A stretch of DNA of 64,000 nt from Phoronis australis (taxonomy: Eukaryota; Phoronida; Phoronidae). Positions 46,701-58,700 of this stretch are shown in pieces; position 1 is the first letter of the stretch; the number at the start of each line of letters is the position of its first letter. The translations under genes were made by a program, and so were the position numbers. The notes beneath the pieces are model-generated. The model saw only the letters and a program-made list of their open reading frames with translations, was not told the DNA's origin and made no database searches. The stretch is from the NCBI GenBank assembly GCA_002633005.1, contig NMRA01000543.1, positions 149,188 through 213,187 on the forward strand, given 5' to 3'.

Positions 46701-49700
46701 GAACATATACGTAGCAAAATAACCTGAAATCCACGTGACCGTGGGAAGAGGGGCATACAAGCAGGAGTGTGAAGGCAACACATGGTAGGAAGCCCACAAC
46801 CCTATGAAGCTTTCAAACAAAAAGTGTAGTCATGTTTTCAATGACGTTTGTGTTAAGGAAGGCTGCTACTGAACACTATACTTTCATTTTAATGAAGAAA
46901 TAAGATTTCAATAGTTACGGTAACAAAAGAAATAATTTTTATATCGGTGACTCTTGGTTTAAGTGTTACTCAGTATAACTAAAAATAGTTTTCATTGTCA
47001 GGACATAATATCACTATTAAGAACTACGATCTTTGTAAATGATGTCTCAATTCTTGTTTTAACAGACGTGGAGGATCCCGAATACTATGAACTACTTGCA
47101 AGCTCTCGAGAAAATTCTTCCGTTTTCGAAGAGCCTATTGAGAAGAAAACGTCAGAAATCAGTACAAGTTGCCCCTCAATAGGTAAAACTCTCCCACATT
47201 AGTTCTTGGTAATTTTTCATATTGCATAATTTTCTGTTCATTTGAATGACACACGGTACCTTTAGGCTTCCCTTGTGCTCTGATTGCTCTATCTTGAAAT
47301 TCCTTGGTACACTTCCAGTGTCTCTTGGGACATGTATTAATTTATTATTAAGTGGAAGTTGCCCTCTGTAAAAAGGGTACAATGCCCGGTTTTGAGTTAT
47401 TAGCAGATGTTAAAAATGACATTTCCGTCTGTGTCTGCGAAACAAAATAATGCTCTGTGACCCCGGACAACCCTCAAAGTTTTCGGGCAAAATTTGAGAA
47501 TTTCTTACAAAGTCTTCTAATCGAGCAGTGGTGACCTGCGCTGTAGGTGAATTACATGACAGCTGTAGGGTATGACCACCCACCAAAAACCATAACATCT
47601 TATCTGTGAAACAGTGTGAAATTTTAGTCAAGTCCTGCTTTAATTAAGTGGGACGTCAATGATGCATTAGCAGATGGCACAAGGAGGATTGGTGGAAATT
47701 ATCAAAACAAGGTTTAGTTTCCTTTTAATTCAGTTTTTCTAATCAAAAGGCTTTTTATTTCCATTACAAGAGCAATGGGTTCCTTGCACTAAGTTAAAGA
47801 TTTAGAAATTATCTGCTTGGAATCATTTACTAGGGAGTAAATATTGTAAATCTGATCTTTTCGTCATTCATGTTGCCAAAAGAGACCTATTCCAAATGTT
47901 TCCGGCATAGTAATTGATTTGCTAATTTTTTCTAGCCCACACTGAAAGGGTGACAGGGTTTATTTTGTTTTAAGTAGGATAGTAACGTTTGATGGTTTCT
48001 CAGTCACAAGCATCTTTATCCGTGCAGGAATAAGAAGTGAATTCTTCACCAAAACGGGCACGGGAATGCGCACCCTCTGGTGTGAGATGCCGGAAGTACA
48101 GAACAGCGGCGTACTCAGCGACCTAGATCCACAAGAGAAGAAAGTTCAAGAGGTAAAAAGTTTTCGAAAATTGATTAATCACTTCATGTTAAATTGGAAG
48201 TTCGTTCTAAGCATGCCATGCGACTAGTCAAGTGGAAAGTTGTTGCTTTGACCACTGTTCACTCACTACTAAAAATTATTTCTTACACTTGCAGTCTGCT
48301 GCAACTTATTAGGCCAAAAAAGCATCGTTGGACTAGTCTGCTTTTTGAAAATCTAGTCGCGGGTGCAATATTTTTAGTATCTAACGTTTTCAAAAAGAAA
48401 ATCAACCTGGGAAGAGCAAAAATAATAAATAATATGGATTTGTCATTTTTTACTTACCATTTGGCAAATATGGGTTTCAAACCTTGCTTTCACATGCTTT
48501 TGTGTAGCTTTTCAAAGAAAACATAAGACCTTGGATGAAATTCATGCATTTTTTTAGTTGGTGAGCGCAGGTCTCAACTAGAACCAACTTTGTTTCTTTT
48601 GGCCTGGTCACATAACCCTAACGTCAGGTCACATGACAATTAATTGTGCACTCTGTCTTGTGTTTTGCCTTTCTCCACTTTTAATGCAGGCAAAATAGTT
48701 TAATATTCCTCACTTATTTCGCACAAGACTATTTGATTATAGTTTTGAGTCTTTCCAAGTTTGCTCAGGGCCAATTTTGTGCATCGGTAATGCAAATAGT
48801 GTTCACGACCTACTGTATTACATTTCAGGCAATGTTTGAAGTGATTACGTCAGAAGCGTCCTACCTGAAAAGTCTGAACGTGTTGGTGGACAACTTCCTG
48901 ATGGCGCCAGAGTTCTCTCAAGAACACTCTGTCAATTGTGTGTTAGACAGACGGAGCAAACACTTCCTTTTCTCCAATCTTCTGGCCGTTAGGGATGTTA
49001 GTGAGAGGTTCGTAGTGAACTTTATACAGGATAGTATATCTAGCATTAGAAAAATATGCGGAGTTATGGCTTACCTTGTTACCTGACCTTTCATTTCTTT
49101 AAGTAAGGTATATATTCTTCAGTTTGGGACACAATTTGGTGAATTTACATTGCGTCAAGTTTCTCAACAAAAATACCTCTTCTGGAAAATTTACTTTGCT
49201 TATAGCATAGTTTGTATGCTGTAGTTAATGGCAAACGACATTTGGTAAAATTTTGAGCACTTGCGACAATGTGGCAAGCCTCTGAAAAATAGAAATTTGG
49301 CAATTTTAGCCATTAGTTTTGTCCCAAAATGAAGATTTTTTACCATTACTTTAAAAGCCGATTTTCAACTCACGCAACCAATTTATGATCTCAGAAAATC
49401 ATTGTGTGCAGAAAAATAATGGTCGCACATTTAAAGTCTAATGATCCTTTTCTGATTTTTCAAGTAGGTAATTGTAACCACCATTAAACATGAAAATTCT
49501 GTTAGCTGTCTAAGATTCCGTACCGAGGTCACTGTGATGGAAAAAACAACTGTCAAAGATCTAAACCATAAATTTTCACGAAGTCTTTTAAAAGCCAAGA
49601 GCCTTTAGTGTATTGATAAACATGTTGCTTGTCTGATAAGTTTTCTCAAATTATAGAACTATGCCTTTAAGACTAATTTATGGTTCCTTTCCCTGTAGAC

Positions 49701-52700
49701 TTCTGTTTGACCTGGAGACACGTTGGCAAGAGTCTACCAACTTCCTGCTGGAGAATGTCTGTGACATCCTCTACACACACGCCTCGGAGACTTTTGAGTG
49801 CTATGTAAAGTACTGCTCCAATCAAGTTTACCAGGAGAGAACTCTCAAGGAACTGATGTATGTATTACCGTATAGGCACACCGCGGCCTCGTGTCCATAC
49901 CCAAAATAAGGCAGTTTGCAAAAAAAGTCTGGGGTTGTCGTAAAATGGGTTTGTTTGTGTTTTATGTCTTTTTTCAATACTTTTCAATAGTTAATGTTGA
50001 ATGTTACAAATGCCAATTTTACCATTTTGTAAGGGATAAGTAAAATTTAATGTCTTAAAAATTTTCTCCAATTTTACTTAAGTGTTTCACAAATAGCAAC
50101 AGCTTCAAATTTTGGCTCATGTGTGGGCTGAACATATGCCTGTGTGTTGTGTCTCTTTATACCTAGACGCATAGCCCATATACAAAGATACAAAATGTGA
50201 CGAAAGTACCAAAAATTGTCCAATGCCATTTGATACGTTGGCACCAACAGGATCTCTGCATGCTAAACTGTCGGTGTTTATTGAATTTCGTAATTATGTC
50301 TTTAAAACTTAGATTAAATACATTTTGTGCTCGTATACTTTGTCTATTTTTTTCTTATTAGACCTTTTGTCAAGTATTTTCATTTTCATATAATGTGTCT
50401 TGAAATTGAATTCTCAACAATGTTTATTTTTAATTTTGTTTATTTTGGTGAATGTCACTAAAGATTTTAATACTAAGTGGCCGCTGGGGCCTATGTCATC
50501 ACTAAAATGTCACAATTTTTGACACAAAGTCTAAACGGATTATTACGAGTCGTGTGGGCAGCTATTTCCGACAATTTTATTCTTTCGTTCGTTCATACAT
50601 AATGCAGTGTACAGTACTTGGGAAATACGATGAACGCCAAAATTGCCCATGTCCCAATATTCAGAATCAAGAAATTAAATTTGTCTTGTGTCCCAAACTT
50701 TAGAAACTCTCCAACTGGAGCATTTTGACAGTATGTTCGTGGTTAAGTCGTGTTTGTACAATACATTTGTGTCATTGTCGCAAATCTCAATCCCCATACT
50801 GTAAGAGAACAATATTAATAAGCTAATAGTGCCATTTCTGATGACATGTACTCAAGTAAGACAACTACACACTTGAGATTAAACATTTAATTCACTGTCT
50901 TATTTTGTCTTAGGAAAAACCAAGACTTTTTAGAAGCCCGTCTCAAGCTCGAGGCAAACCCTGAATGCCAGGGTCTTAACATGACTTCGTTCTTACTGCT
51001 GCCAATGCAGAGGATCACGAGGCTCCCCCTTTTGATTGACGCTATCTGTCACAGACTTGACCCAGAGAAAGAGATGGAGAGACATCAGTCGGCAATGAAT
51101 GCGCTTGTAATACTCAAAAAAGTAAGTTGAAGTTTGTAGTATATTGAATAGGAGAATTGATATCTCCGTAGTGGACAAACTGTCATAAACTTGTATTGAA
51201 CACTACATTTGTCAACTTGATATTGAATAAAGCTTCAGGACCCCCATTCTGATAACAGTATAACCATACAAGATAATGTGTGTTAACTTGCCCTATTTCA
51301 CACCTTGATTGTTGAGACAGCACCAAATGAATATTAAAATGTTCGACACTTGCTTTGTGTGAAATGAGATGTCCCAAAGTAATGGTCATTTATATAAACA
51401 ATATTGTTCATTCCTATGTTGCTGCAGATTGTTAAAGAGTGCAATGATGGTGCAAAGAAGATGGCGCAGACGGAAGAGATGTGCTTGATTGACAGACAAC
51501 TAGTGTTTAAGGAACCAATCAAAGTAGGTTTTTATGTGAGACGTTTTTAATGTGCATACAATTTTATAAAGAGCCAATCAAACTAGGTTGTTATGAAAGA
51601 TGTGTTTGATTGACAGAGACCTTGTGTTCAAGGAACCAATCAAAATAGGTTGTTTTGAGATATGTGCTTGATGGAAAGACATTTTGGATGAAAAGTAATA
51701 GCAGGCCTTAAGATGTGTGTGTAATTGATTTCAATATGTTTTTAGAAAATATGGGTTTCTTTGACATGCAGATAGGTGACGCAAAAACTTTAAGGCTCAT
51801 TTTCTATGTAGTGTGTTGAATGCAAGATAAATTTAACTGGTGAACACTCTTTGTACTGTTTAATGAGGGTTTGCATAATTTTGGGTGTTTGCAAAGCTTG
51901 TGACATCTGTGGCGGCGGTTTTTTATGCCTCACTTTTCTAGAAATTAAGTATGTTTAAGTGTGGTAGAAAAGGAAGGTGTAGTTTTCTACTTTTAAGTAC
52001 TAGAAAATGCTCCACTTAGGAAACTTACTATTCTGTCATCTTGAGGTCTAGAAAGTATATTCTGTGTAGTTTCATTTCTATGAAAATAATGTATGTCGTT
52101 ATAGTATTTAGAAATAATGGCTGCATTTGATTGTCTTCGCTGGTTCTTGTAGGTCAAGAGGCTAAGACATCTGATTGGTGTGCAAGCCAAAAATCGTCAT
52201 CCAGAACCTATTAGATGTCTTAGCCATGTGACCTGGTGGATCAATCAAGTCTACCCATTGTAAATGATATTTCAAAGATACATAGTCTCATTAAATTGTG
52301 AATATGCTAATGAAGTACTAATTTACAAACATCCTCGGGTCATCCAGTGTACCTAAAACCATCCGAAAACCAATTAAAATTACAATCTCACCAAATTCTC
52401 ATTTTGAAAGACTGTTTTATGTATTAAGTATGGTAATATTTCATTGTTACCCTAATGGAACAAGGCACAGTTTTTATTATTTGTTTATTTCACTACCACA
52501 TAACGATTGCGTAATTTTGGAATTCTAGGGTTTTATATTTTCACACTTGTTTTTAAGTGTATCAGTTGTATTGTTTTCTTTGAAACCACAAATTTACTTA
52601 CAAATTGTTCCTTTTCCTGATTAAACTAGTACACAAAGTTCTCCAAGAAGTCACTCGGTGCTACAAATGTAAATATTCACAGTTTTAATGAGACATAGCA

Positions 52701-55700
52701 TTTTTAACGTCAACCACTTTGTAGAACAGATACTTATTCATAGTAATGAGTTATTGTTCCAGCAGCTTGTCTTCTTTTTATCTCTGGAGATGGCATTTGT
52801 GATGCACTTTAAATTATTCTGAACAAGTGTCTAGTATAAACCGATTTTTTGTTTTAGCGCATTGGCCTGATCTCAGCTACCCGGCATCTAGTCAAAAGGG
52901 GAGAGTTCATTCGTATTGTTAACGATCTGAGTGGCAGACGACCGTTTTCTAAGGCCAAGGCTAGTAAGCAGATGATCTACTTGTTTCTCTTCACTGACTT
53001 ACTACTGGTCACCAAGAAGAAGAGGTACGAGTAAACAGGATGTTTTGGCCTTTTCTGTGCTATTTTGAAAATGTGCTGTGGGTTGTTTAGAAATGCCGGT
53101 CTGATTTGATTCAATGTGAACCTGTACATTGTAGTGTAGCTAGACATTTTTTGTGTGTTTTATATTTCATAGGTCTGCACGTTGGAAAATAAGGTTTCAA
53201 CTTAAACCTAAACTGAGTGTCATTAAAGTCATACAGTTTGGCTTCATTTATGCTTATTTTGTGATTGCAGGCACGCTTTGCAACGGTTTTGAAATATTTG
53301 ATCGTTTCTCAATATTTTGTACGGATGAACCTGGTTTTGGGCTTTAAAACCTTTTAATGTTTAAGGGCTGTTCCAGCAAAATCTGTATGGGAGGGGGGAA
53401 GGCACTTTTATTTCGTACCCACCGCCCATATTTTTCATTTATTTCTCCAACCCATGACCCATAATTTTTTAATTATTTTTAATAGGTTAAAATATAAAAT
53501 CCAACACTTGCAAACAAATTGCCTCCAGGAGGACCTGTTAAGAACTTAAATGATTGACAGACAAGAACTAGTTGTCCTGTCCAATATTGTCAAAAACTAA
53601 AGTAGCCTGTGAGCAATACTTTTGGCAGCCACCAGGTGTCTCTGTTCACCATGTGTCTATAATTTCAATGAACATTTATTCATTTATAAGGATCTATGAA
53701 TCTCAAACTGTGTCCAGGAACTCTTTTATACTTCTATGTCAAGTGAATATTGGAACTTGTTTATCTTACTCCTCATACTTTTTATTTAAAATCATCAATT
53801 TTCTTATATGTGTTAAAACCAGTTTAGTGTTGCATAACTTTTCAATTCAATAGGACTGCAGACAAACAGTTGGCTCAATTCAAGTTGCCCATGACTTGAT
53901 TAATGGCTTAGTGAACATATTGCACTCTGTTCCCCGGCAATATGGGCTTTTTTGTATTGGGATAAGTTAGGGTATGTGGCAATTGCATTTATTTGAGTTT
54001 TGACCGCTGCAGTAACTAACCTGTCAACATGAACAGGTCAAAAAAACCACCCATTTTTAATGCATCACTTCTTACAGGAACGACCACCCATAATTTGAGT
54101 TTTTTTTCTGAAAACCACCACCCATGAATTTTTATTTCTGCTGCCGTCCCCCCCACACGGATTTTACTGGAACAGCCCTAAGCATTTCCAGCCTTTTTAT
54201 GTTTTTTTCTGAACATGTCATGTCATGCTAATTGTGATTAAGTCTGGGTTTTAAACAAACTATAGCAAAGCAATCCTTGACCAACTAAATCAAATGGGCA
54301 CATTTAGCGTGTGTTCTAGTGCCCAGTGTTTCCTGTCAGGTGAGAAGAATTTGTCAATGCGCATCAATCGTCCCTCATGAAAATGCTTCTTCTGACTTAT
54401 TTCATCTTGAGCTCATTGGATTGTAAAAACTCTATAGATAATACTTCTGTCGAATTATTAATGCTGACAGAGAGCATATTGTTGTGTCTGGTTTGAACCC
54501 GTCATTTTAAAGACCGCTTTTGTATTGTTTTGTTACGTTTTGCACCAAAATTGATGCAAGTAAACATTTGTTATTAGCGCGTTTTCTAAAAATGCCATAC
54601 CAGAGCCACCCAAGATATGTTCTTGGTTTCGCGTGACACAGTTGATTTAAAGCTCCATGCCATGTGTTTGAAAGCCATTGTACTTGGTGTGTATCCTATT
54701 GTCTTGTTTTAAAAATTTAATACAGTGAGCTAACATTCTTAACTGACTTGACTGACCTATGCCTCAGGACACCCTGAGGTGCATGGGGCCTCTGTAACTG
54801 CTCGCCATCTGGTCTGTTTGGTAGCCTTTGTTCATGTCTTGTTCCAAGACATGCCAATAAAGAGGTGTTCAGATGTCACAGTTCTTCTCCAATTTTCACA
54901 GGCCTTTCTCGCTTCAGTCTCCCTTGGGGATTCCATGTAAGGACAAGCTTGGTGGTATTTGCACTTGGCTTACGTAGTGTGTGACCTATCCACCTCCACT
55001 TCCTCTTTTTAATCTGGATCTGTATAGCTTCCTGCCTGGCTCTGTTCCACTCGGTTTCATGTGTTACTCTGTCAGACCACTTGATTTGCAGAATTTGATG
55101 CAGACGTCTGTTTGTGACCATTTTGAAGCATTCTTAATTACGCATGAAAAAACCATGGACGTTGTTGAGCATATTGCTTCAGTGAAAATATTCCTTTGCT
55201 ACTAACTAAATTTATTTCAGTTTGCTGGTGTTGATTGTTTGTCCTCAGGAGACAATGTGGCTCAGTGGTCTCAACTCGACACTTGTTTGGGATAGCCGGG
55301 TTTGAATCCTGATTTTAATGGCAGATTATCAAGCGGTGCATATAGGAGTCTCCTTCTCCTGTGAGTGTTGTCACTCGTACTAAGGAATGAATGACAAACT
55401 GGATATAATGCGAAAACAATTTCTTGGGGTGTACTCGTATTACGAAAAATAGTGTTATAACTGTGTACAGATGGAGCTGATCGCAGTATGTTGCTGCTAT
55501 ATTCGGAAAATATTTGATCACTTTCTAATTATTGGTTGCTTTCAGTGAGGATCTGTTTTCTGTGATTGACTATGCACAGAGGAGCTCGTTGCTAGTAGAG
55601 CCCATTGACGACACGACCAATGAACCGCGTTTAAAACTGGGCGTGCCCAGCAAATGCGACCACCTGTTCATCTTAGTACTTCTGGAGAATTACGAAGGAA

Positions 55701-58700
55701 AGAGCGTCGAGTTCATTCTTTCCTGTGAATCACCGTGAGTGTCACTGTCATTTGTATGTAACCTATTGGTAAAGATGAGAACTTGACAGATCATCACATT
55801 AGAATATCAACAATTTCGAACAAAAGTAATTGCCAAAAATGAGTCTTTTTGTTATTCACAAGCTTATAACATTGTTTAAATGTCCGCAATTTCTCATTGT
55901 CTGAAAGTAAGTATGACGTAGACCTTTAAAATGGTGTACTTATTTTTTATTACAAAAAGGAAAACAAAATTTCACTTGTCGGCCATATTGTGTCCTAAAT
56001 TGGTGACATTTTACTGCATCTTATGTTTTTGGTTCTTATCGTACTTTTTGCATTTCGTTTCTCAACTATTCACATTAGCAACCACAATAGTATTTTTAGC
56101 ATCCAACTAATACTTTTCTCTCAGCTGGTCTGATACAACTCGAGTACACGAACATGTACTTTATGTTGTGTCATTCCAGACCAATGTTAATGTGAGGAGA
56201 CGGAATTTTCGTTGTAGATGTTTGTCTATTTGTTGTGTCTTAAAATGCACCTTTTTGCTGGCTATGTTTATCATGCTTCATTCTAAAGTTACAATTTGTA
56301 TGTGTATTTTTATGGCAAGGCTTCGTATTATGTACGTGTACAGCAAAAGGGATACACTCGATTCGCTCACTTTGTGTATGCTGATTCAGCTGGGCTGAGA
56401 CATCTGATTGGTTAGTGAATCGGAAGGCATAATCAGGAACCAATCAGCTGTTTGGAGGGGTTGACCCACCTGTCCTGGCATGCGAGTGTATCAAGGGCAG
56501 CCAACAAAACGTCCTTGGCATGTGTTTTTTTTTGTTCGTGGACTTATGCAGTTTTTGTATGGCTTCTTTGTTGATTTTAAAACAGATTTTGTTTTGCTGC
56601 CTCAGCACTGCTGGTCACCTCAGTATTCGTTTTGTTGCACCTTTGTCTAGTGTTAACCGCATGTTGCCACTGCCGCTTGTTCTAGGAGTGACCGTGCCCG
56701 TTGGATGGAAGCTATCACCCCTGTTCAGGAAAATACTGGTGAAAAAATTTACGAGGCCTGGGGTAGGTTATGAAAAGAATCTTGATTGTTTCGAGTCAAC
56801 TTCATGTTAAGCTGTTATGTTGTATCGCTTTTGCTTCTTTGTAAGCTGAAACTACGCATGTCTCAGAAGCGTGTACAAAAAGGTGGTTGGCTGCATGAAT
56901 GAATACAACACTGTGGCTGGCCCTTTGACCAAAGCCTGTAACCACCGTAATATGTGATTGAATCCTAAGATTGCGCCTGAAAGTCGGACTCTGGGGTCGA
57001 CTGTGTGATCACAGCTGATTTGCCAGGATAACAATGAGTCATAAATACTCCTGGAGTTTGCTTCAAAAAAGGGACTTTTAGGACTTAAGTTAAAAATTTA
57101 GTCCGCAGAACTATTTCTGAAAGATAGCCAAATCTCACTTGAGCGAAAGTGCAAAGTCTCCGAGAATATAACTGCTAGTTACTGAGATAATTTCTAAGAT
57201 TTATCCAAGACTGGTGCACTCACAATTACTTGGCTAAACCTTTTTTCAGTAATTGCGAAATGGGAGCGTAAGGCCAAACTTCTTAATGCCTCAAGTCTTG
57301 TGTCATTTTTCACGAAACAGGTCCCTGGGCTAGTAAATGAGCTGTGATCCCTGCAGACTCGCAGAATCTGATTTCCAACTTTAATAAGTGTATGTATAAG
57401 ATTTGACCTCTGTATTCAGAAGGCTAACCTGTCTGGGCGCAGAATGTTCCATTACAGCCATGTAATTTAGCAATTAAGCCTGAGTAGTCACTGAATTGAT
57501 TTCCCCTAACTTTCACATTGAGTTATATCCAACTATTATTCATAGTCCAATGAACTTTTGTCATTACCTGCACTTGTTCCCTCTTAAATTTCAGACTGTC
57601 CACAAGTTCAAGTGATCCACACCTACACAGCTCAGCAGCCCGATGAACTGACCCTGGAGGAGTCAGATGTGGTCAATGTTCTCCGCAAGATAACTGATGG
57701 TAGGGAAGTTAACGTCATTTGGCGGCAATGCGTCCAAACTTTGCTCAAGACTGAACTCCAAAATTGACCAATAGCAAGCCAAGTTTCAAGTTTCAAATTG
57801 GATATATGATTGGTCAACTTTTAGTGTACCTAATGTAGACATTTCTGGGTTTGGATTTCATTGGTTGCTGGTAAAATGTGTCCTCCTTTTAATTATTAGT
57901 TTCAAAATGCAATGTACGTTAGTCATCCAGTCGACTGAGTTATAAATTAGTCGAAAACAGGCCAGTCTTATCAATGGGAACTACAAATAATGTTAGGAAC
58001 ACGGGTTTTGTTTCAGTGTGGTGACACTGAATCTGTTGAGACTGAAAATCATGTTCAGGACAGACGAGTGAAATTTATGTTTTCCGTCGTTTTTATGTTT
58101 TTTTACCAGACAGTGTTTTGCAAGAATTTTAGAAGCTTAAAAAACCAAAAAAATGATTTTTGCAATGTCGTTTGTCCCAAATTTGTGAGATTTCAACATG
58201 CATTGCATATACTGTTGATCGTTGTGCTTTATTTCTAAATACTGAGCATAGCTTTGCATCTGTGAGAAAAGAAACAATCAAGGTATGAAAGGTCAATCAA
58301 ATTCACTTGCAAATCTCAGTGGTTTTAGGTGAGCTACTGAAATATTAACTCGCACACTTTCGATGTATCTGGTTTCAAATAAATTTTAGGATAAGCCTTT
58401 AATTAGCTCAATAGTTAATGAGAAACCAAATCGAATATGCTTTAGACAAAGTGCTGTGAGTCTCTTTGTAACTTGGCCATAGAACTGTCCCGCGTGTCTC
58501 TGCTCTAGTTTGCACATTCACGATCTTCATAAGTCAGTTGTGTAGGCTGTTGTCTTTGTGTAGGGTATTGTCATTGTATTCTTATTGTATAACTGTTGCT
58601 GTATGTGTAGGTTAGTACATTGTCTTCTTCTCATTGTATAATTGTTGATTATGTATAGGTTGGTATGAGGGTGAGCGTATACGAGACGGTCAGAAAGGCT

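Noticed and set aside
54876-55121. 81-residue frame as a host gene
   Set aside because: The WNPQG...KRERP and [10 protein letters not shown] phrases are those of a LINE tail; the frame is truncated and frameshifted.
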